DNA from: Candidatus Zixiibacteriota bacterium
GTDB lineage: Bacteria > Zixibacteria > MSB-5A5 > GN15 > FEB-12
NCBI GenBank assembly: GCA_030591625.1
Contig: JAUVAR010000026.1
Location: 1-15,410, forward strand
Length of the DNA: 15,410 nucleotides
Direction: 5' to 3'
Shown here: positions 7,144-14,671 of the stretch, piece by piece
How the letters are laid out: every line of letters starts with the position of its first letter
Position numbering within the stretch: the first letter of the stretch is position 1
Made by a program: the position numbers and the translations under genes
The notes under the pieces: generated by a model
Seen by the model: only the letters and a program-made list of their open reading frames with translations
Told to the model about the DNA's origin: nothing
The model's database searches: none

Positions 7144-9267
7144 TTACGGACGAGAGTGGCCATTTGCAGATTTTGACATCCGTTTGAGTGTCTCACCAAA
7201 CAGCCTGTTGGCATACTCTGCCCTATATGGATTTAATATAACAGCCCGTTCAAAGTATTTTCCAGAACGTGCTAACAAAGCTTTGTCATTTCTGGCAAGG
7301 GCAATCTGCTGAAGGAAATGTCCGCATTCCAGTTGTAGTGAAAAATCAGTTGGATAGCGATCAGCCAACACTGTCAACATCGTTCGAGCATAATCGAGCT
7401 GTTCCTGTTTTTTGAATAATTGCGAGAAAAGCCATCCGGCAGATTTCGAAGTATTGATGATATCAGGAACCTTACCAAGCGCTATAAACGCCGAGTCAAT
7501 TTTATTGTCTTGATATAAATAGACTGCTTGTTCATATGCCGATAAATGATATGTTTGCGCCTTAGTATTTCCAAAAAGACGACTTACATTGAACAACTGC
7601 ACCCGATAATCACGAATCCAGTATCTGGCAATCGGGATTTGATCTTTAAGTTCAGGAAACTGTTCAACTGCTATTCGCCAGTTTGATTCATCAACTGCCA
7701 GATGTGTAATCGGATAGTTTAAGAACATATCTGAATCAGAGGGTGAACCATTAAAGAAATGAATCAATGATTGCAAGTCTGTCTGGAATGTGATCGCCAG
7801 CGCATAAGGTCCAGCTATGACAGCTTCTTTGCTGACAATTTGTTTCAGATCCTGATTCGCTTCAATTGTAGAAAAATGACTTGTCATGAAATGCTTGCGT
7901 CTGATTCGTGCAGCATTGACTACAGTTGTTGAGATGAGTAAGAGCACGAGCATTGAAACAAGAATTCTCTTATTGAGTAATCTTACTTTTCTCTGCAGGA
8001 GTATTCTAACTCCGTAGGTTATTCCGCCTGCCAAGAGCATTGTCAGCCATAGAATTTTTGTACGAGGAGCACCAAAGTCATTATAGAAGAACGTATTCAT
8101 GATGCCGTGATAGATCACGATCCATCCGATCAAACCGGCAAGGACAACAGCAATTCTTGAATTACCTATAATAGCTTTACTTTGATTACTGATCATATAA
8201 TCAATCGCCGTGAACGTAAATATAATAATTGCCGGTATAAGCATCAGACTATAACGAAGTGGAGAATAATTAACGGGCATCAGCCCAACCCAGATTGAGA
8301 TGATCCAGCATAGTGAAAAAATCGTTGTAGGCGGAAGCTCTGCCAGTCTGGAATTACCTTTTCGCATTCTATATGCAACTAATGAAATTCCTACCAATAG
8401 CATAATTAGCAAGTCGGGGTTCAAATAGAACAGATTGCTTTCTTCACCGAATGAAATCAGATGTTCTATGAACGCAAGTGGTGATGTTAACCCTTCGGGG
8501 AAACCGTGTAGTTGTACAGATTCGTTAAAAAGAAATGCCGATGCGTTTTCAATACTTCCATAATAGAGCAAACCGACGAATAATACAGAACTGACAATGA
8601 AGGTTGCTGTAACCTCAATCATTCGTCTCCATCGGTCGGTGCTGCCCGATATGAAAATTGTCATGCAGATTGCCGGAAGAAGCAATGCTCCAAAAAGTTT
8701 TCCACCTATCGTAGCAGCGGCAATAATTACACCTACTGCATACGGTGCCCATTTCTTTTCATTCCAGATTGTCCAAACCAAAAATAGCAGACCGAAAAGA
8801 AAAAGTAGTCCGTTCTCAAGATATGGAAGTCTGCCATAGGTCAAAAGAGATACATTAGCTAAGTAGCAGAAGGCAACTACCGCCGTAACCCACGGAGAAT
8901 GATGTCGTGTCAGGGCAACGATAATAAAGCATAAACCTAAGAGTGAAAGTAAAATGCCAACGGTGTTTGCTTCTATTAGTGTGATGTCGGTTAGAGACAG
9001 CCATCCATACGAAGCTAAAGAGACAAGCGAGTTTTTAAATACAACCCATCTTGGATCATGCAATGGGTCTGGTTCGCCAAAAAGTATTTTATTACGTGCA
9101 TGGAAGTTGTACATGTAGGGATCGGTTGACAGTGATTGCCCCAGACCGGAATAGTACATCGGTGGGTCCGATGCAAGATCAGATTGCCATGCAATAAAAC
9201 CAGAGACCAATATTATTGCGGTCAGCAGGAATATGAATTCAGCTTTATTTTTTACTCGTAACTTCAT
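7144..9267 (-). CDS. Multispanning GT-C (GT39/PMT-like) glycosyltransferase-like protein with TPR-like C-terminus
   Basis: A 707-residue paralogue of the protein encoded at 199-2247. It has about a dozen hydrophobic segments between residues 10 and 450. The first external loop carries D30, D34 and STDPY (47-51), followed by ARN.ILFGEP, the same pattern and spacing as in the paralogue (TDPY ... SRN.VLFG). Shared motifs YLENGLLFLFGL and GGKLFGALLLPA follow. Such loop acidic residues are the expected catalytic site in GT-C enzymes using polyprenyl-phosphate sugars. The soluble tail (about 560-700) contains helical pairs ending in YFERAVILNPYRAEYANRL, close to a TPR consensus. The ATG at 9267 has no visible Shine-Dalgarno. 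It is 95 bases behind selD on the same strand; a functional link to selenium is not indicated. Confidence 0.77.
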   Translation of the reverse strand: MKLRVKNKAEFIFLLTAIILVSGFIAWQSDLASDPPMYYSGLGQSLSTDPYMYNFHARNKILFGEPDPLHDPRWVVFKNSLVSLASYGWLSLTDITLIEANTVGILLSLLGLCFIIVALTRHHSPWVTAVVAFCYLANVSLLTYGRLPYLENGLLFLFGLLFLVWTIWNEKKWAPYAVGVIIAAATIGGKLFGALLLPAICMTIFISGSTDRWRRMIEVTATFIVSSVLFVGLLYYGSIENASAFLFNESVQLHGFPEGLTSPLAFIEHLISFGEESNLFYLNPDLLIMLLVGISLVAYRMRKGNSRLAELPPTTIFSLCWIISIWVGLMPVNYSPLRYSLMLIPAIIIFTFTAIDYMISNQSKAIIGNSRIAVVLAGLIGWIVIYHGIMNTFFYNDFGAPRTKILWLTMLLAGGITYGVRILLQRKVRLLNKRILVSMLVLLLISTTVVNAARIRRKHFMTSHFSTIEANQDLKQIVSKEAVIAGPYALAITFQTDLQSLIHFFNGSPSDSDMFLNYPITHLAVDESNWRIAVEQFPELKDQIPIARYWIRDYRVQLFNVSRLFGNTKAQTYHLSAYEQAVYLYQDNKIDSAFIALGKVPDIINTSKSAGWLFSQLFKKQEQLDYARTMLTVLADRYPTDFSLQLECGHFLQQIALARNDKALLARSGKYFERAVILNPYRAEYANRLFGETLKRMSKSANGHSRP

Positions 9268-9362
9268 GATAGTATGCCAGTTTCACAAATTATCGGCAGA
9301 TTATGCAGACACTTTATGAACATGACAAATGAAGATTTAGGTGAGAGCCCCCCACTTGGGTA

Positions 9363-10418
9363 CTATTCTACGACAACAGAATACTCAGATTTTTCTCCAA
9401 CCGTACCAATAGATGCAGCAGGCAGGTTTATATCTTTAAGTGCTTGTGAGAATTTTTCGGCCCGATCAGATGGAATTGATATCAACAGACCGCCCGAAGT
9501 CTGTGGATCAAACAAGACTTTCTCAAGATTCTTGTCAATACTTTCATCGACAAAGACTTTGTCACTCAAATACTTACGATTATCATTTGCACCGCCCGGG
9601 ATCATCCCTTTCTCAACCAGTTCTAAAAGGCCGGGCAGAATTGGCAATGCTTTTGATTGGAGGCAAATTGTCTTTTCAGAAGCTGCAGCCATTTCATTGG
9701 TATGTCCCAGCAGTCCAAAACCTGTAATATCCGTCGCTGCGGTAACTCCAAACGATGTCATTAATTTGGCCGCTTCCTGATTGAGTGAGGCCATGAGCTC
9801 AATCACAAGATTTGCAAGATCATCATCAACTGCATCTTGTTTGATGGCGGTAGTGACAATTCCGGTTCCAAGCGGTTTTGTTAGAAAGAGTATATCTCCA
9901 ACAGAAGCCCCGGCATTAGATACAACTTTCCGGGGATCAACAATTCCTGTTACAGCAACGCCATATTTCAATTCTTTATCTTTGATCGAATGACCACCAA
10001 CAATGATAGCACCAGCTTCTTCAATTTTGTCGTTGCCACCTCTTAAAATCTCAGTAAGAATTTCTGGAGGCATACTGTTTACAGGAAAGCCTACGATATT
10101 GAGGGCAGTAATCGGACGGCCACCCATAGCGAAAACATCCGATAGTGCATTAGCTGCGGCTATCCGTCCAAACTGATACGGATCATCAACAATGGGCGGA
10201 AAGAAATCAAGAGTCTGCACAAGTGCTGTAGTCTCGTTGAGACGGAACACTCCAGCATCATCCGCTTTGTTGAAACCAACTAAGAGATCGGGATGATTCG
10301 ACTGCGGTAGTACTTTCAATGCTTCGGCCAGAAACTCAGGCCCGAGCTTTGACGCTCAACCAGCGCAGGCTACTTCGGCAGTCAATTTAATTTTTGTTTC
10401 GCGACGTTTGTCAGTCAT
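9363..10418 (-). CDS. selD: Selenophosphate synthetase SelD, selenocysteine-containing (in-frame UGA at codon 21)
   Basis: SelD makes monoselenophosphate from selenide and ATP, the selenium donor for selenocysteine and selenouridine. Read from ATG 10418 the protein has 351 residues, the usual length. The first codons give TDKRRETKIKLTAEVACAG, then UGA (10356-10358), then ASKLGPEFLAEAL. The UGA occupies the catalytic Cys/Sec position (C17 in E. coli SelD) and K24 follows at the same +3 spacing as E. coli K20. Downstream lie the ATP/Mg-binding ADDAGV, the TLDFFPPIVDDPYQFGRIAA region, GGHSIKD and DITGFGLLGH, all typical. Starting at the in-frame TTG (10319) would delete the catalytic loop, so that start is rejected. 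A bacterial SECIS-like hairpin follows the UGA. The only ribosome-site hint is a weak GGA about seven bases before the ATG. Confidence 0.93.
10321..10358 (-). promoter_or_regulatory. Bacterial SECIS element for UGA recoding in selD
   Basis: Starting at the UGA (10358-10356), the mRNA forms GCU-CGG-(G)-CC (10347-10339) paired with GG-CCG-(A)-AGC (10329-10321, wait-free apart from two single-base bulges), closing a nine-base loop UGAGUUUCU. The loop begins 17 bases after the UGA and has G at its second position, both as expected for SelB-binding bacterial SECIS hairpins. An alternative six-pair stem, AAGCUC with GAGUUU, places the loop only 12 bases after the UGA and is less likely. Confidence 0.72.
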
Positions 10419-10460
10419 AACAATCCAAGCTAATTGATACAACTTGAATTTACAAGCTCG

Positions 10461-10479
10461 CTGTTCAAAGAATGAACAG
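10461..10479. repeat. 7-base inverted repeat between selD and the MshEN-PATAN gene
   Basis: CTGTTCA (10461-10467) and TGAACAG (10473-10479) are perfect reverse complements around AAGAA. The site lies 43 bases upstream of the selD start and 20 bases upstream of the -35 box of the divergent gene, a typical position for an operator controlling one or both. No known regulator can be named; the arm order is the reverse of a GAAC-N4-GTTC LexA-type box. Confidence 0.5.
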
Positions 10480-10498
10480 TACAGAATTTGTCTAATAG

Positions 10499-10528
10499 TT
10501 GAAAATATTATTCATGCGCCGATATAAT
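10499..10528 (+). promoter_or_regulatory. Sigma-70-type promoter for the MshEN-PATAN gene
   Basis: TTGAAA (10499-10504) and TATAAT (10523-10528) are separated by 18 bases, matching five and six of six consensus bases. Transcription would start near 10535, leaving a leader of about 60 bases with AAGGAA (10585-10590) three bases before the ATG at 10594. Confidence 0.7.
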
Positions 10529-10593
10529 AAGATAAGCAGAGTTATGCCCGATTTGGGATATTTCTGCTAATGAGCGCATAAACGAAGGAAAGC

Positions 10594-12750
10594 ATGAATA
10601 ATAAACAGACAACTAAACGCCTTGATGAAATTCTGATTGGATCAGGACTGGTGACTGAGGAACAGATTAGAGAGGTTCTTGAGGTTCAAAAGAAAAAAGG
10701 TGGCAAAATTGGCTCCCTTCTAATTCGTGCAGGGTACCTTGATGAAGCGGGGCTGCTGAATGCTTTGGCAGAACAACTTGGATGTGCTGTAGTAGAACTT
10801 GAGAATCAGGATATTCATGATATTATCATAAGTTTTTTGCCAAGTACCGTTGTTCGTGCACGAAAAGTTGTCCCGTTTGATTATAACCCCGACGATAACA
10901 TTTTGAAAGTGGCATGCGAAAATCCTCATGATAATAACCTTCTCAATGAAATCAGATTTGTCACACGTGGAAAAAATGTTGAGCTATATATCGCATCCGA
11001 AATATCAATTACGGCAGCGATTAAAAAATACTACCCAATTCTTAAGAAAAAAGATAAACCAAAATCTGTAACTGTAATTGATAATATTGATACAAACGAG
11101 AATGATGACCTAATCAATATTCCGGCAGAAAAGATTGAATCGGTTGTAGCCGAAGATGAAGCAACAACTATCGATTCTCGCGACACAGTTTTAATTGTTA
11201 CCGACAATCATCAGGCTGATGCAGCCCTGATAGCTCTTTATAATCAAAGCAGATATCATTTAATGATAGCCGATTCAATTGATGCAGCTCTTCAGTCGGC
11301 TAATCATAGTAATATTAGTCGTATCTATATTCAGAAAGCTGTACCAGGTGATTTTAATGATCTTACATCTCGTTTGCGCAAGATAAACCCCGCTCTTTGT
11401 GTGCGTTTCTATAGTTCTGTTATTGATTGCATTGAAAGTGAACCGGTAGGATTGGTTGCTGCCGAAGCTGCGATACGTAACCTCGATCTCCTGACTTCTA
11501 TCCTTGCAGCACGGGAGGGCGATGCAGCGAACTATTCAGGACGAGTTGGATTGATGGTCAATCAACTTTGCATAAGACTCGGTCTTGAAGAATCTGATCG
11601 TTTAGCAATTATAACAGCCGCCTTTCTTCATGATTTGGCCAGACATTACTATGGCGAAAGTCCGTTAACGGGCGCAGTAACAATTCTTGATGAACCGGAT
11701 AATAAGAAAACAGTCAATCTCTCGGCTCGACTTCTTGACTCTCTTGGATACTCCTCAGTTGTTACAGGAATTTTAAATTCGATGTACACAGAACTTAATG
11801 ACAAGCACAAAAGTTATTTGATGCCCGAGATTCTGGGAGCAAACATAATATCGGTTGTTGATACTTTTTGCCGAATAATCCCGTCTGGCGAACCTCTCTC
11901 TTTTGAAAATCTGGAACAAATAAGATCATCTATTGGTGAAAAGCTTGGCACAATTTTCTTAGAAGAGGTCGCAACACCGTTTATTGAAATGATAGAGGAA
12001 GAGGTTGTCGCAGTCGTTGAAAACGAGAGACATTCTCAGATAATGTTGTTCCATCATCCCGGAGATGACATTCAGGAAATTATTACACGGTTACAATGTG
12101 ATCGTTATCGAGTTGTGCCGGTCGATTCGTTAAACGGTTTAAAAGATATGATATCTCGGTCCGAACCAGACTATCTGATTATATCCCAAACTGGAAGTTC
12201 TGAAGATATAATAAAGAGTGTCTCGGAAATAAGTAAGGCGGGCATAAAAATTAGTACTCTGCCAACGTTTATGCTTTTAGAAAATGATGCTATCGCTGCG
12301 GCGACCTCATTGCTTGAGGAGGGAGTTGAAGATATTATCCCACGCAACGCAGGTCTTGATCTGTTAATCGCCAAACTGAACAAACTAAGATCACGTTTGG
12401 AACAAGATGATTCAACAGTTATTCGATTTGAACATAAAGAACCTGGTGCACGAGGTTCTCTTGCTGATATGAATTTGGTAAATCTTATGCAAACGATCGG
12501 TCCAAGCCATAAGACAGCTCGTCTTATATTAAATTGTGATGACGGTGAGATTATAATCTACTTCCAGCAGGGTGAAGCGGTATTTGCATCGTTTGGTGCG
12601 ATAGAAGGTGACGCTGCGATTATGAAAGCGTTTGATTGGAATACAGGTAGTTGGGAACTTGTCCCGATTGCTGATTCAGAACTTCCAGAAACAAACATAA
12701 CCGGCCCGAATGAATTAATTCTAAAGAAACATCATCAATTAGTGCAGTGA
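10594..12750 (+). CDS. Multidomain signalling protein: MshEN, pseudo-receiver, degenerate HD, pseudo-receiver, PATAN/DUF4388
   Basis: A 718-residue soluble protein. Residues 9-145 match the MshEN (type II secretion ATPase N-terminal) domain, with its two tandem 24-residue motifs: RLDEILIGSGLV...Q32 and KIGSLLIRAGYL...Q61, separated by five residues. In MshE this motif pair binds cyclic-di-GMP; here the first has D where G is usual. Residues 198-290 look like a receiver fold (TVLIVTDN) without a phospho-acceptor Asp. Residues about 300-475 form an HD-type domain with H346-D347, but the HD-GYP signature and the later histidines are missing. Residues 480-605 are a second receiver-like fold, again without Asp. 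Residues 620-715 are a PATAN/DUF4388 domain (GSLADMNLVNLMQTI ... GEAVFASFG). There is no secretion ATPase domain. It is probably a ligand-sensing adaptor rather than an enzyme. ATG 10594 is preceded by a good ribosome site. Confidence 0.87.
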   Translation: MNNKQTTKRLDEILIGSGLVTEEQIREVLEVQKKKGGKIGSLLIRAGYLDEAGLLNALAEQLGCAVVELENQDIHDIIISFLPSTVVRARKVVPFDYNPDDNILKVACENPHDNNLLNEIRFVTRGKNVELYIASEISITAAIKKYYPILKKKDKPKSVTVIDNIDTNENDDLINIPAEKIESVVAEDEATTIDSRDTVLIVTDNHQADAALIALYNQSRYHLMIADSIDAALQSANHSNISRIYIQKAVPGDFNDLTSRLRKINPALCVRFYSSVIDCIESEPVGLVAAEAAIRNLDLLTSILAAREGDAANYSGRVGLMVNQLCIRLGLEESDRLAIITAAFLHDLARHYYGESPLTGAVTILDEPDNKKTVNLSARLLDSLGYSSVVTGILNSMYTELNDKHKSYLMPEILGANIISVVDTFCRIIPSGEPLSFENLEQIRSSIGEKLGTIFLEEVATPFIEMIEEEVVAVVENERHSQIMLFHHPGDDIQEIITRLQCDRYRVVPVDSLNGLKDMISRSEPDYLIISQTGSSEDIIKSVSEISKAGIKISTLPTFMLLENDAIAAATSLLEEGVEDIIPRNAGLDLLIAKLNKLRSRLEQDDSTVIRFEHKEPGARGSLADMNLVNLMQTIGPSHKTARLILNCDDGEIIIYFQQGEAVFASFGAIEGDAAIMKAFDWNTGSWELVPIADSELPETNITGPNELILKKHHQLVQ

Positions 12751-12766
12751 CAATGTTAAGAGAGTT

Positions 12767-13834
12767 TTAATCGGATGATCTATCCGATAATTCATCAACG
12801 ATTATTTTTTGGCTCAGTTTAACAAGATAAGATATCTTTTTCTTTTGTTTTTTGCGGGTTTGTTTCGGAACGGACGAATCATATTCGTTAAACTGTCGAG
12901 CCTGTTTGATCGCGTTACTGTTTTCACCAAGTTCTTCATGACAACGCGCTAATTGGTAATCTATTTCAACAAGATTATGAAAATTACCTGGCTTAAATGC
13001 AACTCTTTCCCGCAAGTTCTTATATGTTTCTAATGAACTATTAAAATCTTCTTTTAGAAAAGATGCTTGGGCAACAGGCCAGAGGAATGATTTTCCATTC
13101 GGGAATTCAATTGAACTTGATCTTGCTAAGGCTAAAGCAGAATCATACTTTTTCATATCGATATAGACCCAAATCAATGCAGACTTTGCCGCCTGTTTTG
13201 AAAGTAGAGATGAGTCTGCCGCGAGTGTCAGTTCGGTAATGCCTTTCTTCTTTTCATTTTTGAAAATACCAATCGTTCTCAAGAAACCACCCTTGGCAGA
13301 TTTCCAGTAATGATAATTCCCCAGCCCGAATAGGATATCGTAGTTTGTTGGGTCAGCCTCAAGTGCTCGGTTGTAGGCACCCCGCGAAGATAGCCCAAGT
13401 TTTATCGAACTAAACAAGGAACCGAATCTCGATTCCCAAATAGCCTGGTACGCTTTGGCATGTCCTTCAAATAGTGAAAGCCAGGCGAGTTCAACACTGT
13501 CGGCATCCTGCTTTCGTCTTTTGATAATTGTAGTGGTAGAGTCAAGGAGTGAACGCATCTCTGATTCAAATATATTTTCTTCTGCATCGGCCATTTGACT
13601 AACATGATTGATCGCACTAAAACAATAACCTGCAGGATTGTCGGGATATTCTCTGATGAATTCAGAAAAGATAGAATCAGCTAACTCAAACTGATCATTA
13701 AAAATATACTGCTGTCCTGTAATGAGACTATTTGCTTTACCGCTATCAATAATAGCACTGCCCGCAAAAGATTCGTTCGGCAAAAATCCAATGAGACAGA
13801 TTAGTGAGTATAAAAAAACGATATGCCTGCACAT
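12767..13834 (-). CDS. Exported TPR-repeat protein
   Basis: A 355-residue protein with a cleavable signal peptide: MCRH, hydrophobic core IVFLYSLICLIGFL, and probable cleavage after NESFA (residue 24). The mature part is helical. TPR-like units are visible near 38-75 (YIFNDQFELADSIFSEFIRE, then YPDNPAGY), 150-185 (GAYNRALEADPTNYDILFGL) and 225-345 (a YDSALALARSS segment and an LARCHEELGENSNAIKQAR segment). TPR proteins act as protein-interaction scaffolds; no enzyme motif is seen. It is third in the ECF sigma/anti-sigma operon, 45 bases behind the anti-sigma gene, and may be an envelope target or partner of that system. The ATG at 13834 lies inside a hairpin followed by a U-tract and has no Shine-Dalgarno. 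The signal peptide supports this start; no later start keeps it. Confidence 0.8.
   Translation of the reverse strand: MCRHIVFLYSLICLIGFLPNESFAGSAIIDSGKANSLITGQQYIFNDQFELADSIFSEFIREYPDNPAGYCFSAINHVSQMADAEENIFESEMRSLLDSTTTIIKRRKQDADSVELAWLSLFEGHAKAYQAIWESRFGSLFSSIKLGLSSRGAYNRALEADPTNYDILFGLGNYHYWKSAKGGFLRTIGIFKNEKKKGITELTLAADSSLLSKQAAKSALIWVYIDMKKYDSALALARSSSIEFPNGKSFLWPVAQASFLKEDFNSSLETYKNLRERVAFKPGNFHNLVEIDYQLARCHEELGENSNAIKQARQFNEYDSSVPKQTRKKQKKKISYLVKLSQKIIVDELSDRSSD
12770..12788. repeat. Inverted repeat at the convergent gene junction, possible weak terminator
   Basis: ATCGGAT (12770-12776) and ATCCGAT (12782-12788) form a perfect seven-pair stem around GATCT. It covers the last codons of the TPR gene and lies 20 bases after the stop of the plus-strand gene. 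Only 16 bases separate the two stop codons, so a shared terminator is needed, but there is no run of T directly after the stem on either strand. Confidence 0.45.
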
Positions 13835-13840
13835 ATCGTT
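13812..13840 (-). terminator. Terminator-like hairpin with U-tract containing the TPR start codon
   Basis: On the minus strand AACGATATG (13840-13832) pairs perfectly with CATATCGTT (13825-13817) around a six-base loop, and a run of seven T (13818-13812) overlaps and follows the 3' arm. The AUG of the TPR gene is the last three bases of the 5' arm. Only three of nine pairs are G-C, so it would be a modest terminator or attenuator, and in its folded form would hide the start codon. Confidence 0.5.
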
Positions 13841-13879
13841 ATTCTAATCTGGTTGGATCAGCAAATCAATACAAAACAG

Positions 13880-14671
13880 TTATATCGATTTGCTCCCGGG
13901 TATAAATGATAACAGATCTACCGTACGATCGGAAGATGCAGTTATAATAATGGCATTCCCAATTTTATGGAAAACAATTCGGCAACCGCGACAGTTATGA
14001 TCGAACATAGTATGACCCAATTCCGCAGCCGTTGTTCCATCAAGCTCAGACGGGATACTAAATGATTTTGAGTCAGCAACAAAAACCGACACTGCAGCAT
14101 CGCCCGTACCATACACAAAATGAGCCATTGCTACATCATCAATCTGTTCCATCTGTGCGCCGGTTAACTGAAGCCCACTAACTGACTCATTTAAACTATA
14201 CTGCAAGTCTTTAGATAGTTGGAGTATCAGAGTAGATACTTGTTCATCATTTTGAAAATTGATAGGATTTTGTGCAACTGCCCAATGTGCTTTTTCAAGC
14301 GGGATGTAATTATCATGATGGCTGTAATAGTTGGAGACAACAAAAGATGCGCCAACCATAATAACCAACGAAGCTACGGCCGCCATCACTGTCGATAATT
14401 TAAAAAAAGGTTTAGCTCCGGAATCTGTACTACCATTGTCTATGGCATCAAGATTGGCCATGATATTCGATTTAAGAGAATCAAGGCTTGGCGTTTTTTT
14501 GAGACCTTCGGCTCTTTCATTCAAAAGGCTGGCAACAGATTCTTCCAAACGATATTTCGAAAAACAGTCGTGACAGTTCTTGAGATGATCTTTGATTTTT
14601 TCGTTAGTGCTTTCGGACGCTTCCCGGTCAACGTAGTCGTAGAGCAATTCCAAAGCTTCCTGACAATTCAT
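13880..14671 (-). CDS. Zinc-type transmembrane anti-sigma factor
   Basis: A 263-residue membrane-bound partner of the adjacent ECF sigma factor, expected to hold it inactive until an envelope signal arrives. The N-terminus is a ZAS-type anti-sigma domain with C3 and the HxxxCxxC motif at H29, C33 and C36; the C3-to-H29 spacing is as in RsrA. One membrane span follows at about 93-113. The outer domain (114-263) is rich in beta strands and ends with NCRGCRIVFHKIGNAIIITA, which resembles the closing strands of other anti-sigma periplasmic domains. The CxxC here (C227, C230) is unusual. Its ATG overlaps the sigma stop as ATGA, a sign of translational coupling and near-equal synthesis. The signal sensed is unknown. 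Confidence 0.87.
   Translation of the reverse strand: MNCQEALELLYDYVDREASESTNEKIKDHLKNCHDCFSKYRLEESVASLLNERAEGLKKTPSLDSLKSNIMANLDAIDNGSTDSGAKPFFKLSTVMAAVASLVIMVGASFVVSNYYSHHDNYIPLEKAHWAVAQNPINFQNDEQVSTLILQLSKDLQYSLNESVSGLQLTGAQMEQIDDVAMAHFVYGTGDAAVSVFVADSKSFSIPSELDGTTAAELGHTMFDHNCRGCRIVFHKIGNAIIITASSDRTVDLLSFIPGSKSI

Noticed and set aside
9274..9780. 168-residue open frame on the plus strand opposite selD
   Set aside because: It is antisense to a well-recognised gene, shows no family features and has a serine/proline-rich shadow composition.
9363..10319. SelD read from the TTG at 10319 as a 318-residue protein
   Set aside because: It would lack the catalytic Cys/Sec loop; the same frame continues through UGA to a good ATG with family-typical sequence on both sides.
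10461..10479. Inverted repeat as a LexA (SOS) box
   Set aside because: The arm order and spacing (GTTC-N7-GAAC core) do not match GAAC-N4-GTTC or CTGT-N8-ACAG with confidence, and neither neighbour is an SOS gene.
12748..12757. UGA stop of the MshEN-PATAN gene as a possible selenocysteine codon
   Set aside because: Only two more codons follow before UAA, and no family reason or SECIS-like hairpin of the right spacing supports readthrough.
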